A stretch of 64,000 nucleotides of DNA from Micrasema longulum (GCA_022494885.1 JAGVSM010001430.1:297846-361845), one strand, 5' to 3'; positions 32,061 through 42,727 are shown, counted from the stretch's first letter. The notes: generated by a model from the letters alone, not told the origin. Numbers and translations: made by a program.

Positions 32061-34024
32061 AGGAATGATTAAGTTTTATTTATTTATTTTACCAGAACAA
32101 AACCTCCTCAACGTACAACTCGAATGCAACAATTGTTTCATGTTGGAATTTCAAGCACAAATAATTACAAGAATGCATCTTTTCTCAGAATTCTAAATAA
32201 TTATAACACGTTTTTTATTGAAATCGATATATATTTCCTCACTTTAAACTAATTTAAAAAAAATGCTTGAACGTTAAATGAAAATAATCAGTATAATCTC
32301 TTTAACACTATAATATTACAATTATTTTCTCTTGTTTGAAAGAAGAAGGGAAGGAGGGCTGATCTGAGGTTACTCCGTATGGATCCGCCGCGCTGGCGAA
32401 AAGATTTTTAAGTCCGAGTAAACAAAAACTGTTTCTTTTATTTTTTTATTATTTCATTTTTTTGCATATTTTATTTATTTTTCACGCGAGGAATGATGTA
32501 GAGTGGCTTTTTTAATGAACGATTTTTTTCTGCTTTTTTTACATTGTAATTAGAAATGTATACAAAACTATAATTGTCCTATAATTTTGGTTTATTTTTA
32601 AATAAATATTTTTTTGCTATAATGGCTGTTGTTTTCTTTTAATAAATACATAAATAAAGTGTTATGAATTGATCGGACACAACGACACAACGAACCAGGA
32701 ACGATCCACGCTTGTGAACTTGCCCTTACTCTCTAGAGAATCTGAGTTGTGGCACTTAATGATGTGTGGGTACGACATTTTGATTTGAGCCATCAATATT
32801 ATTAGCTCTAATTAGATGTAGCAAAACAAATAAGGGAAACTCAATCGAAGAGTTTTTATATTAATAGAGTAAAAATTAATTGTCCTTATTTAAGTTGATA
32901 AATTTTATAATGTGTTTTGGTGCAGTTAAAAAAATTAAAGACAAATCTTATTGTGTTTTACGTTGACTGTATTTTAAAAAAGTTTTTTTTTTATTTACTC
33001 GTAATATTTCTGCTGTCCGTACTGTTGAAAATTTATTATTTATTTATCAGAATAGCTGCTCCTAATGTACCTTACTCTACTCCATTCACATATTTTTAAT
33101 ACAAAATTTTGCGACTTATAAAACAAACTTTTTGAAACACTCTAAAATTAATAATTTCTTAGTGTGTAATTTATAATTGTACCTCTTTATATGGTTATAT
33201 TATTATCGCAAGTTAATTTAAAATTTGTCAACTGTACTATAAAAATGTCTCACCTCCACTAATGTGTCCACAATAAATTTCCTCATCCCCTGCCTTCTAA
33301 GAAGGTGCACTTCTTTTCTTTTCTTATTTTATAATACTCATATATTATCTTTTTTGTGTAACGTGATCTATCATCAATACGGTAAAACAATATTAGACTT
33401 TACAGTACCAATGTACGATATACTCCAATTAAAAATAACAACATTGAATAAATCATCAGGTTCAAAAGAGAGACGTATGCTGAAAATCTGGCTTTTAGAA
33501 CGTGATATTCAATGTTGTTTTTATTGCGTTATATTACATTTTTTATTTGTCAATTTTTGTTTTTAGTTTTCTACCTGTTTTGATACATTTGTTTATCATA
33601 GAAATAAGATTTTTACATGGCTTTGAATTAAGAAATAGTAATAAACATATGTATATTATTATTCTTACAATTTAAATTAATGACAGAATTAAATTTATTT
33701 GCACTAAAACTAAATATAATATTATTCATTATTATTTTATTGTTCAGCCCAAAATCTGATTTTTCTTTTTTTATTCATATTTATTTTACCTACATATGAA
33801 CTTTGGTAATGAAAAGCTTGAATTGTAATTTTACACGTGTCGTGTAAAAGCCCTCTGGGCGTATATAATAAGTTGTTTACTTGTGATGCCCTCGTTGAAT
33901 TTTATCAACTTTTTCGTTAATATGTAGTTATAGTAACAATTACTTTGGTAAATTAAGGAATGTATCACTCAAATTTCAAATTCGCGGGAAAAAAAGTATC
34001 TACTTTAGGTCTTAGTGATAAGCA
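32061..34024. other. AT-rich stretch; small GC patch at 32.35 kb
   Basis: No gene is supported. The patch at 32340-32410 (GAAGGAGGGCTGATCTGAGG, GATCCGCCGCGCTGGCG) is unassigned. ORFs at 32917-33099 and 33264-33566 are hydrophobic chance frames. Confidence 0.5.
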
Positions 34025-34058
34025 CCTACTGACAAACTGCATCATGCAGTTCAGTAGG
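34025..34058. repeat. 15-bp hairpin
   Basis: CCTACTG pairs with CAGTAGG and AACTGCAT with ATGCAGTT around a single C, with a small bulge between the two stems. Confidence 0.6.
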
Positions 34059-34343
34059 AGTTTTATTTTTGTATGTGAATAAACAAATGAGAATATTTAT
34101 AAATATACATATATTTGTAATTGTAAAAAAACTTGAACTTGATATATCTACAATTTTTGACATTATATTATTTATATAATAACAATAAAAATAATAATCA
34201 TAGTTTAATAACAAAAATAACTATGACTTTATTTACTTTATACATTCTTAGGTAATAGATTTCTCTGGATCATATCTAGTCTGCCTAACTTGGTACAACC
34301 GGTTTTAAGGCAGAAATTTTTATGCAAAATAAACAATTACATC
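34059..34343. other. AT-rich stretch
   Basis: No supported feature. Confidence 0.5.
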
Positions 34344-34482
34344 ACTTATAATATTAGAAGTCACACACTGATTTGAGTATACTGAACATTTTATTTTATT
34401 GATTTTATATTTTTCATGTTTGTAAAAATAAAATAAAGTTTTCAGTTAACTCAAATCAGTGAAGATTTCTAATATTATAAGT
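34344..34482. mobile_element. Foldback element, ~55-bp arms
   Basis: The left arm at 34344-34399 begins ACTTATAATATTAGAAGTCA. The right arm at 34428-34482 ends TTTCTAATATTATAAGT. They are reverse complements with several mismatches around a 28-nt AT-rich centre. Non-coding. Confidence 0.7.
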
Positions 34483-35254
34483 TTAAATACGGAGTTCTAC
34501 AAAATCAAGACCAAATCAATCAATAATTACATCACTACCTACTAGTTAATTTATTTTACAGTTATACAATTTTTATTTAACCATTTGTTATTTAAGAATG
34601 TTTTTTAGTAAATTTTCCATTTTTTTTGACCTAAACCTAGTTACCATTTTTTACAAATTTATTTAATTGAATCCAGGTGATGGTTTTATAATGTTTGGGT
34701 AACATATTGAATATGTGTTGATTAAAATATATTTAAACAATAATATTAATATATATTGAATATCAGATCTGTTGTTTCTTCTAATAAAAAATAAATAAAT
34801 TACTTAAATAAATAAATGTTTAAAATTCAACTTTGGCCATACATAGATTTTTACATGTCTGTAAAATTTTTGAACAGCAGGTGAGATGGCGGTTTTTTAG
34901 TCCTGTGATCCATATACTTTATTCCTCGTGCATTCCCTTCCCAAACAAAGGAGCCGATTAGGACGAAGTTGTGTATGCACATACAATAGGTGGATTCCTA
35001 AGGAGCCGCGCATTCCTGCGCATTTCAGACGCAGAGGTTGCATTTCAAGTCACAACAGAAAACGGACTGCAGGACTATGAAAGATCGTATCAGGACCTAT
35101 AATATAACCTCTTGTCCAAACCGCATATCCATTCCCGCCATTTTATCACTCCTCGTAAATATTTTGACAGGTCGTAGAACAAGCGTGTTTTTTCCGTTTT
35201 AAATTTATCGGGTGTTGCAAAAACGATTATTTTTATAATAATTTCCCAAATTTT
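34483..35254. other. AT-rich; GC-richer patch at 34.9-35.2 kb
   Basis: The patch (GGAGCCGATTAGGACGAAGT, GGAGCCGCGCATTCCTGCGC) has no recognised coding or repeat identity. Confidence 0.4.
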
Positions 35255-35570
35255 ACACGGTGGTGCATCTAGATCAGTTTTGTTACATCTTAGGTAAGGG
35301 AATCAGTCTTTGAGTCAGTGATAAAGAAATACTGCTGCTAAAACCATTTGTAAAACTAGACAAGATCTTGATGTAATTGAATGTTTTGTCGAAGCTCTGT
35401 AAATTTTCGTTTTTTCTTTTTTATTTGTTATTTCGATTTTCGAAAAATTAAGCGCCTAGTGATAAATAAATAAAACCAATATTTCACGACAACGCACTAA
35501 GGAATCAAACCCAGGATCTTAAGAATGGTAAGCTAATGCACAGACATTATAATACGACGCGGCCTTATCT
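35255..35570 (-). mobile_element. SINE, family B-like, diverged
   Basis: The right end has a minus-strand tRNA-like head (GGGTTTGATTCC B box near 35500). The left end has GATCAGTTTTGTTACATCTT and GTAAGGGAATCAGTCTTTGA, which parallel the family B body TTGATCGGTTTTGTTACATA and GTAAGATGATTAGTC. The middle is expanded and poorly conserved. Confidence 0.5.
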
Positions 35571-35814
35571 CTATTCGGTAAACCTTTATTAGGACATTTA
35601 CCTGATGGTACACTTCAAACAGAACTATATTCTTCATCCACCCGGACGCGGACTAGTAATTACCATTTTTAATATTTGTAATTCATCATTCTCATTTTGT
35701 AAATTAATATTTATTTAACACGCAGTTATTATTTCGATTATTTTGAAATCATTTTTACGAAAACAATGCTAAATCATTTAGGATTGACGGGCTCAATTTT
35801 TTTAAAGCAAACTT
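35571..35814. other. AT-rich stretch
   Basis: No supported feature. Confidence 0.5.
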
Positions 35815-35996
35815 TTCAAATTAATATTGATCATTGTTTTTGTGGTCAAATATTTTAATAAATCTGAATAAATATTTGTATATAGCCAATTACTGACTTA
35901 ACTTTGTCTACCGGTTTCTAGACGACCCCTCACTTCTTTGGGACACTTGTTTCACTGACACGTAAAGCTTACCTTACACTTTCACCACAGTAGTTA
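35815..35996 (-). repeat. Family D copy
   Basis: TTTTTGTGGTCAAATATTTT, CCAATTACTGACTTAAC, GTCTACCGGTTTCTAGACGA and ACACTTTCACCACAGTAGTT give the complete family D order in minus orientation. It is one of the two most complete copies here, together with 44.0 kb. Confidence 0.65.
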
Positions 35997-35997
35997 T

Positions 35998-36180
35998 AAT
36001 CGGGTTGTAGTCCCGAGGCTAGAGTTGCGAACTCACGGATCAGAGGTCCTAGGTTTGAACTTCAGTCTACCAAAACTCGATTCTCATTTTCTAATAGTAA
36101 GTTATTTACAACTCGTTGAAAATGGCCCCAAAAACCGAAATATGTGGGTAAATAATAAAAACGCAAATACTTCCTTTTTT
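35998..36180 (+). mobile_element. SINE family A
   Basis: AATCGGGTTGTAGTCCCGAG, A-box-like GAGGCTAGAGTTGCG, B-box-like AGGTTTGAACTTC, then the body (CGATTCTCATTTTCTAATAG, ACTCGTTGAAAATGGCCCC, GTGGGTAAATAATAAAAACG). It directly abuts the family D copy on its left. An A-rich, then AAT-repeat, tail is at 36183-36210. Confidence 0.75.
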
Positions 36181-36404
36181 CTATAAAAAAAAAAAAAAAT
36201 AATAATAATATTTTTCAATACACGGTGGTGTTAGTTTTTTTTTAAACCAACAGTCATTGTTATAAACAATACATAAAGAAAAACAATAAATAATTAAACT
36301 AATTATGGGTTTCACATAGAAACAAAAATATATAAAATAAAACCCACCACAGTTTGCTAGGAGAGGAAGGAAGTGGGATGGGAAAATAGGAAAAGAAGAA
36401 ACGA

Positions 36405-36695
36405 AGGAATGTACAGAATGTGTAGATTTGTCAATTCTTCACACAACTTGAAATTATTTGAGATAGATCTTCCGGCTTTTTGTAGATCTCTTTGCCACTA
36501 AAACAAAGTAGAATGAAGATGAATGTACATGGTTAAGCTTATATGTTTATCGTGTTTTTAAATATATAATATATCATTATTTTATGACCCTTGTTTGTCT
36601 TTACTACATAGTTTTATGTTATTTTTGTTCAGTTTCTTGAAAACATATTTTTAACTGTTGTAATTGGATAAGGCTTTAAACATAATAAATAAATT
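36405..36695 (+). mobile_element. LINE 3' end, sibling of the 23.5 kb element
   Basis: CAGAATGTGTAGATTTGTCA, CTTTTTGTAGATCTCTTTGC and TTTTATGTTATTTTTGTTCA parallel the minus strand of 23560-23830. They cover the last coding residues ('RMCRFVNSS'-like) and the 3' UTR. It ends ATAATAAATAAATTACG near 36695. 5'-truncated. Confidence 0.75.
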
Positions 36696-36879
36696 ACGAA
36701 TGAAATTCAATATTATTAACAAATTTCTTATTTCAAATAGATATTTAAACAATTTTGATGGTTTTTAATTTGATTAGCGCAATTTAAGACGAAATTGTTA
36801 AATCGTTTGATTAAAATTAATAATAAAATAATTGATCGTTACCTAAAGTAATTCAAAGCCATTCGTCCGGCGACAAAAC
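36696..36879. other. AT-rich stretch
   Basis: No supported feature. Confidence 0.45.
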
Positions 36880-37080
36880 CCTTTTTACTTTGCTTTCATC
36901 GTGCACCTTTGAATTCCGGACATTTTGTAAATTAGTATACAGCGAGCCGAACCGAGTCGAATGCGCGGAATACCGTACGATTGTTTTATCGGCCGGCCGA
37001 TAATTGGAACAGAGAAAGCATTTTATATTCTGGAATAGCTTGGATTACTTCACGGGTCCGTATTTATAGTTAAATGGAAA
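36880..37080. promoter_or_regulatory. Candidate conserved non-coding/regulatory block
   Basis: A CpG-richer block in AT-rich DNA with a perfect 14-bp palindrome ATCGGCCGGCCGAT at 36988-37001 and words such as CGAGCCGAACCGAGTCG. It shares no sequence with the repeats of this window. This is an inference from composition only; it could also be an unknown repeat. Confidence 0.25.
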
Positions 37081-37264
37081 CAAGCGTGGATTGATAGAAT
37101 TGTTCAAATATTATTTAATTATTTCATTTTTTCAATTTATTCATTTAAAACGTTTATGTACATAACAAACAAGGTATAAAAAACATGAAAAAAAAATAGC
37201 AATACAATTTGAATGTGAAAAAATGGTTAGTTAAAAATACTCAGTAATTCGAGTAAAAGGAAGC

Positions 37265-37847
37265 TATTACTACTACTACTACTACCATCACGCCATTTCC
37301 CCGAAGTGGTAGGCAGAGAGAATGGACCCCCACACACGTCTATCCTGGCATACGTTCCTAGCTTCTTCCACATCCATACATCTTGTCATACATGCCCTTC
37401 GGTTCTGTCTACTTTTGGCATGACCAGACTTAAGATTTTGGTTTATCTGATCATGCCACGTCTTCCTTGGTCGTCCTCGTCTCACGTTGCCGTTCATTTT
37501 TGCCATATATACTTGTTTTACCATTCTTTTGTCGTCCATTCATTCTACGTGACCAAACCACCTGAGAGACCCTTTCTTAATCTTATCAATTATACTTGAC
37601 TCTTTTAGATAGAGATTTACACTCTCTCCTGATTTCATCATTCGTAACCCTGTCATACATTGATTTCCCACACATTCGTCTAAGAGATCGCATTACAACC
37701 GCGTTCACTCGGCTTTTATCCTTTTTCTGTCAGTTCCATGTTTCACTTCCAAACATAAGTGTTGGGACTAAAACTCCGTTGTGCACTGCCGGTTTAGCTT
37801 CGATTGACATATTTTTATTAGAAATTACTGTGCTTAGTGCTCCGTTC
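37265..37847 (-). pseudogene. RTE-like LINE ORF2 C-terminus with (TAG)n-type tail
   Basis: On the minus strand the coding remnant runs 'SIEAKPAVHNGVLVPTLMFG' (about 37810-37750), then 'VVMRSLRRMCGKSMYDRVTN', then after stops and a frame change 'GNVRRGRPRKTWHDQINQNL', 'RRACMTRCMDVEEARNVCQD' and 'GSILSAYHFGEMA' with a stop at 37288. This order is the well-known C-terminal part of an RTE-like arthropod LINE. A GTAGTAGTAGTAGTAGTA tail follows at 37267-37285. At its upper boundary the family abuts the tail of another LINE near 37848. A second, shorter tail of the same family is at 39.1 kb. Confidence 0.8.
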
Positions 37848-38540
37848 ATTTATTTATTCATAAAAATACATTCGTACTACAAAAAAATACAATAATAACG
37901 TATCTCAAACTCTATTAGGCCAAGGACCCTATGTTTAATTGAGTTACAACATAATGGAAAGTGTAAGCATGTACATAATTATTTAATAAAAGCAAAGTAA
38001 AAATGAAATATTATTACATAAACAAACATTTATTTCAAAGGGCACCTGGACAATATGCTTGCTCGTATATAAATCTATGCAATATCTCGCAGCAGCTTCC
38101 TGCAATGGTCTCTTCCCTGATATAAAATCCAGACTTGTACACTCCTCCCGAAAATGGCTTTCGTTTTGGAGAACTTAAAATGTTCATCCAGGACATTGAA
38201 TACTCTTGGAGCCACAAAAGAGAAATTCCTCTGAGCAAACGTCGTACGTGTTTTTGGAATTTACAGGAAAACCTCGTACGAGCATTCTGATGGGATCTAC
38301 TATTGTAGCTGAATGACCAGAATTGTGTCAATGACTCTTTTTAAAAAAATTGTCTTATGTCCAGTCCCTTCATAAATTTGAACAATGTCTCAGATGGGAA
38401 AGTGGGGGGACAACGCAGCATCATTTTTAGTATTAATTTTTGTATGTTTATTAGGGGGTTTATGATAGACGCAGTGCAACCTCCCCAGCCCACTATACCA
38501 TAGATTGCGACTGGAAAAGAGCAAACTTGATCGCACAACG
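37848..38540 (-). pseudogene. Jockey/CR1-like LINE ORF2 C-terminus
   Basis: Minus-strand frames give 'AIYGIVGWGGCTASIINPLI', 'NIQKLILKMMLRCP' and 'ETLFKFMKGLDIRQFF', a region that in Jockey/CR1-like elements follows the RT thumb (YG-x-x-x-WGG, then L-x-x-LQK-x-x-x-R-x-I). After frame changes come 'HQNARTRF' and 'APRVFNVLDEHFK', the usual aPRxFNxLPxxxK end. Coding stops near 38040. The 3' UTR ends in AATAAATAAATGAACGG beside the neighbouring LINE at 37847. Two or more frameshifts make it non-functional. Confidence 0.75.
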
Positions 38541-38570
38541 CAGGTTTTACTGAGAAATTAGGTTTAACTT

Positions 38571-38761
38571 AAGGTAGGATTACAATGTTGTGTCGTGTTG
38601 CGGCATGGTGAAAGCTATCTGGCGCATATGGCACCACGATATATAACACTTAATAAAGTAATGTTATTAAGTCCATACAATATCTATATAAGAAGCTATA
38701 TTCACCATATAGATCCCAACACACCCCTTCACAACACAACACAACAATCCAATCCTACCTT
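38571..38761. mobile_element. MITE with ~30-bp TIRs, flanked by TTA
   Basis: The left end AGGTAGGATTACAATGTTG (from 38572) is matched by the reverse complement of the right end (AACAATCCAATCCTACCT, to 38760). Pairing continues for about 30 bp with a few mismatches. TTA stands immediately outside both ends. A 3-bp TTA/TAA duplication with TIRs is the habit of PIF/Harbinger elements. The roughly 190-bp interior has further small palindromes (ACTTAATAAAGTAATGTTAT) and no coding capacity. Confidence 0.7.
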
Positions 38762-38867
38762 TAGACTGTACCACGTATGTGTAATAATCTTTTAAATTAA
38801 CATGAATTATTATGTTTTTTTAAAAATAAAAACGCAATATCGAGAAAAACAAATATAATATTTTGAC
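38762..38867. other. AT-rich spacer
   Basis: No supported feature. Confidence 0.4.
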
Positions 38868-38935
38868 ATTTGAGAATCAAATACAGGATTTCATGGGTGG
38901 AGCCGAAAGCGCCAACCATTCATAAGACTGACAAA
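38868..38935 (-). repeat. Degenerate tRNA-derived SINE head
   Basis: The minus strand has GGTTGGCGCTTTCGG in A-box position and a weak B box (CTGTATTTGATTCTC). No body is recognised. Confidence 0.35.
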
Positions 38936-39124
38936 TACTTCTATAAATCCCGCTGATATGTTTTTTTTAGTAATTAAAATGCCTTTAGCGTGCTCAAAAA
39001 GGTTAAAGTAAAGAAAAGAAACAGTATTTTCTAGGGTCAACAAATATATTATCATTTTTTGCTGGATTGCTCCAAACTAAATAAAATCGTGAGACTGATT
39101 TTCTTACGCAAACAAAATCGAATA

Positions 39125-39235
39125 AACCGTTATGCCGTTTCCCTTATGGAAGGGTAGGAAAATAGGATTGAATGCCATATATCTGTCTTGGCATACAGAT
39201 CTCGCTTCCTCTACCTCGATTTTGCATCCATCAAC
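39125..39235 (-). pseudogene. RTE-like LINE 3' fragment
   Basis: Minus-strand translation reads 'NVDGCKIEVEEARSVCQDRY' and then a YPS-like end and stop near 39127. It corresponds to 'DVEEARNVCQDRRVWGSILS' of the copy at 37.3 kb. Only the last 35 or so codons remain. Confidence 0.6.
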
Positions 39236-39809
39236 ATTAGCATCGTAAATGTTTTAGCCGTTCTTTCGTTCTACATATTAAAACCAACGCAGATTTCCTT
39301 ACTTGAATTGGTCGATAATCTCAACCTTGTAAAATATAGTACGGATTTTGACATTTATGTGAATATCGTGAAAAAATCTCATTTTTATCTAAAAAAATTC
39401 GAGACAACGACCAACGACTATGATTTTTCCATTAAAGTTTTTTTTTCAATTTAAAAGCAAAAAAGTTTTTTTTTAATTTACATAAAAAAACCTTTTGGAG
39501 TTATAATAGAAATATTTTAAGATCTAAAGTATGTTCATTACTACAAGAATTTCCAAATAAACAAACCAGCCGCGTGATACCCGACGGAAAATAGCACATT
39601 TTACACATATCGTCTTAATCTAGACGGCTCGGTAAAATTATAGTGGATTGACATTTATTAGATTCGTTAGTACTTATTTGAATTTTATAATATTTTTATA
39701 TATTTATTTTTTTTATAGAATTGCATAGTTCACGACTTTAATAAAAATATTTTTTAAAAATGCCTCAGTAAATATGGGTATTATTTGAAAAAAATAAAAC
39801 ATTAGTGTT
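39236..39809. other. AT-rich stretch without features
   Basis: The ORF at 39188-39454 is a mix of the LINE shadow and chance sequence. Confidence 0.5.
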
Positions 39810-39973
39810 TTTATAATTTACCCGCGTATTTTGATTTTGGTGACTATTTTCAACGAGTTATAAACAACTTACTTTTATAAAATGGAAATCAAGTTGGGGT
39901 AGTGTGGGGTTTGAACCTCGGACTTCTGATTCTTGAGTCCGTTACATTAGCTACGGGACCACAACCCGAATCA
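39810..39973 (-). mobile_element. SINE family A
   Basis: Minus-strand head GGGTTGTGGTCCCGTAGCTA, A-box-like TAGCTAATGTAACGG and B-box GGTTCAAACCCC; body ATTTTATAAAAGTAAGTTG and CAACTCGTTGAAAATAG-type sequence run into ATACGCGGGTAAATTATAAA at 39809-39830. Full length. Confidence 0.75.
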
Positions 39974-40039
39974 AATAATATTTTCAAACTTAGCACAAGA
40001 GATTTTAATGATGTTGTTATCAAAATCATTATTTAAGTT

Positions 40040-40120
40040 AAGCGATACTCTTAGGTAAAAACCTTGCAAAAGAAAATCAATCGTCAGTCTTATGGCTTAC
40101 TGGTCAATGCATTTGCCCTT
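40040..40120 (+). repeat. SINE family C, partial copy
   Basis: CGATACTCTTAGGTAAAAAC, the family C start, is followed by GGCTTACTGGTCAATGCATT (A-box region). The B box and tail are missing. Confidence 0.45.
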
Positions 40121-40139
40121 CATTATATTAATAAATAAT

Positions 40140-40500
40140 TATAAAACAACAATTAAATCCATGGAAAGACAGATGGTCGGTAAATATCTAAGAGACAGAG
40201 TAAGAAATTAGGAAATAAAGCGCTGAACCGGAGTCGTGGATATCATATCATGGATCGTTCAGCGAAATTAAAATGGAAAAGAGCAGGACACTTGGCGAGA
40301 CAAAATAATGGCAGGTGGATACCCAGAATAATATAAAGGAAACCATGGTGAAAAGAAACTAGTGTTGGAAGGCCACAGAAAAGGTGCTAAACATGGATGA
40401 TGACAGCGGGTGATAGGAAGGAATGGAGATGTTTGAATGAGGCCTGTATTTAGCAGTGGAGAGAATAAGGCTGAAGATGAAGAAGAAAAAAAAAACAATA
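40140..40500 (+). pseudogene. RTE-like LINE ORF2 C-terminus
   Basis: The plus strand encodes 'MERQMVGKYLRDRVRN', interrupted by stops, then decayed KWKxAGHLARQNNGRW- and RKxW-type segments. It is the opposite-strand relative of the copy at 42.0-42.4 kb, with shared nucleotides such as CCATGGAAAGACAGATG and CAGCGGGTGATAGGAAGGAA. The 3' end is a GAAGATGAAGAAGAAAAAAA tail at 40472-40497. Confidence 0.75.
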
Positions 40501-40544
40501 AATATCGATCCTCTGTTTTGTATTTTATGTTTATTTTTATTTTT

Positions 40545-40725
40545 TTTTAACATTTTTTTGCACCACAACAGGCCAGGAGGCCTAATTACAGTGGTGAATT
40601 ACATTACAGAGCACCCAGGCTTGAGAAAAATCACATTTTAATTTTTGTGTTCTCACCGGGAATCGAACCCGGAACCTCCCGTGCGTGAGTCAAGCGTCTT
40701 GACCACTACACTACGGAGGCCGCCG
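40545..40725 (-). mobile_element. tRNA-derived SINE, family G (near-intact head)
   Basis: On the minus strand the head reads GCGGCCTCCGTAGTGTAGTG. It has a canonical A box (TAGTGTAGTGG), an exact B box (GGTTCGATTCC) and a perfect T arm (CCGGG, TTCGATT, CCCGG). The body (GTGAGAACACAAAAATT, AGCCTGGGTGCTCTGTAATG, GGCCTCCTGGCCTGTTGTGG) leads to an A-rich tail at 40505-40560. The acceptor stem does not close and the same body occurs at 11.5 and 48.35 kb, so this is a SINE and not a tRNA gene. With intact pol III boxes it looks comparatively young. Confidence 0.8.
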
Positions 40726-40834
40726 AGGCATGCCGTGTAGGTTTTTGCCGTGGTGTGAAATGGGCCAATCATGCGATATCACGCAGAGGGCTCGTGGTTT
40801 GCACGTGCACAGCTGTCCAGTATCTGTGAATGTA
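40726..40834. other. GC-richer unassigned segment
   Basis: ATGCCGTGTAGGTTTTTGCC and GGCTCGTGGTTTGCACGTGC lie between the SINE G head and repeat K. Not found elsewhere in the window. Confidence 0.35.
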
Positions 40835-40925
40835 CGGTAGTCATGTTATGTCTCGTCTGGTTGGTGTGGTCATCATGTGATTTAAAAGGTTCATTTTTAA
40901 TTTCTCCAGTATAACTTTTCAGGTG
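40835..40925 (+). repeat. Dispersed repeat K, copy 2
   Basis: TATGTCTCGTCTGGTTGGTG then TGGTCATCATGTGATTT repeats the word at 23.06 kb. Flanks are only loosely similar. Confidence 0.55.
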
Positions 40926-41999
40926 GTAAGGTTAAATAATAAATAATTGAACAAAGAAAATTCATAAATACACACGGTATGTATATAAATAAAATATGTT
41001 TGTAATAAAGTTAGTTTAAAATTTCTTACTTCAGCACAGCAAGTTATTGATTTGATAATGTACATAATAGATTCGGTTTTCGTTAAAATTTATGTGTATA
41101 TACTATACTAAAATAGACAGTATGTGGTATGCGTGCTAGAAAGCCATAACATCAATAAAATTCTTGCTTTGTAAATATTGAATTAACATTAAATTTTTAC
41201 TTCATACTAGCGTGAATGTAAGGTACTGTGATGATATAGAATCAGTTAACGAAATGTAAAAATTGTATAATTTATATTGCCATTGCGTTAAGTATTTTTA
41301 ATTTTATATTCTGCGTCGAAATGCACATGATTAATTAAAAAATGTGGATACATAAGATCGAAAAATAAAAAAAACACGAAAAAAAGACAGCAAAATCACA
41401 AAATTTATGTCACATTAACAATCTGATCTTTTTTTGTATAAAAAAAATTTCTCTTGCATTTTTTTCAGATATTTTCTGATCTTGCGTTATCGATTTTGAT
41501 AAAAATACCAACATTTTTTTTATTAAGTTTTGTTATTTATTTATTTGACAATTAGTTATTAGAAATTTTTGTAGTCTGCATTATTTTACGGCTCGTTTAA
41601 CCCATCACGTAATGCAGACTGTCAACATAAGTTAGAAATTAATTAATGGAAATCAGATAGCAGCTCAACTGCCGATTTGTACAAAAAAATTGATCCATAT
41701 TATCGGCAGAAGCCGTATTTAGCAATCGAAATGCCCTATTAATGTGTGAATTCTGACTTGCATTTGTACGGCTTTTGGGTAAGTAACATACATTCTTATT
41801 AATAAATATGGCATTTAAAATAAACCGAGAAATTATATGAATAGTTTTTAATACGTATTTATTTAATTTCTTAAATAAATTTTCAACAACAATTCGTCGG
41901 TCGGGTTTTTATTTTGTAATCTCTTTTTAATAAAACATTATAAAAAATAACATATTATACATAGAATATGTATAACAATATTTATTGATACCAACGTTC
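40926..41999. other. AT-rich stretch with one perfect inverted pair
   Basis: GTCTGCATTA (41574-41583) and TAATGCAGAC (41610-41619) are perfect reverse complements, in a less AT-rich block at about 41560-41790 that matches no repeat here. It could be a non-coding regulatory block. Otherwise featureless. Confidence 0.4.
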
Positions 42000-42450
42000 G
42001 TACATAATAACTTTCTTTCTTCTTCTTCTGCAGCCTTATTCTCTCCACTGTTGGATAAAGGCCTCTTTTAAACGTCTCCATTCCTTCCTATCACCCGCTT
42101 TCATCATCCATGTTTTACCGGCAATAGAGGCAATGTCGTCGACCCATCTTTTCTGTGGCTTTCCAACTATTCTTTTGTTTGCCCACGGTCTCCACTTTAT
42201 TATTCTGGGTGTCCACCTGCCCTCATTTTGCCTCACCAAGTGTCCTGCCCACTGCCATTTCAATTTCGCTGCACGATCCATGATATCCATGACTCCGGTT
42301 CGGCGCTTTATTTCTTCATTTCTTATTTTGTCTCTTAGACATACACCAAGCATTTGTCTTTCCATGGATCGTTTCGTGCATTTTAATTTCTGGCTACTTT
42401 TTTGTGTTATAGACATGGTTTTTAGTCCGTATATTGTCAACATAATAACT
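42000..42450 (-). pseudogene. RTE-like LINE ORF2 C-terminus (135 codons open)
   Basis: The best-preserved RTE-like tail in the window. On the minus strand it reads 'KRSMERQMLGVCLRDKIRNE', 'MDRAAKLKWQWAGHLVRQNE', 'GRWTPRIIKWRPW', 'GKPQKRWVDDIASIAG' and 'DRKEWRRLKEAFIQQW' with a stop at 42036. This is the complete order expected downstream of the reverse transcriptase thumb. The 3' UTR is very short, ending in GAAGAAGAAGAAAGAAAG at 42010-42033. Reverse transcriptase and endonuclease are absent, so it is a 5'-truncated insertion. The open frame suggests it is younger than the 1.9, 31.5 and 40.3 kb relatives. Confidence 0.85.
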
Positions 42451-42727
42451 GGTGATAAGTATTCGATGAGTCCATTTTTTGTATGATTTCTTCTATTTCA
42501 CCTTCTTTGGATTACAGATTATTATTTTCTTAGATTTTAATTGCATCAAACAACATCAAATTAATTGTGAAGCCGTAACAGCCGAATTTTCTAGAACATT
42601 TCTAAAACATAACATTTGGCTGTCGCAGTTTTATGTAAAAATGACATATTCATTTTCCAATATTTTGCCTTTGCATAAATTTTTGTAGACATGGATAGGA
42701 TTCAGTTTTCTAGGGAGCTGTTAAAAT
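42451..42727. other. AT-rich spacer
   Basis: No supported feature. Confidence 0.45.

Noticed and set aside
34025..34058. Hairpin considered as a microRNA precursor
   Set aside because: The stem is too short and bulged, with no flanking pairing.
40653..40725. Candidate functional tRNA gene with good A and B boxes
   Set aside because: The acceptor stem does not close and the SINE body with A-rich tail follows; two further copies exist.
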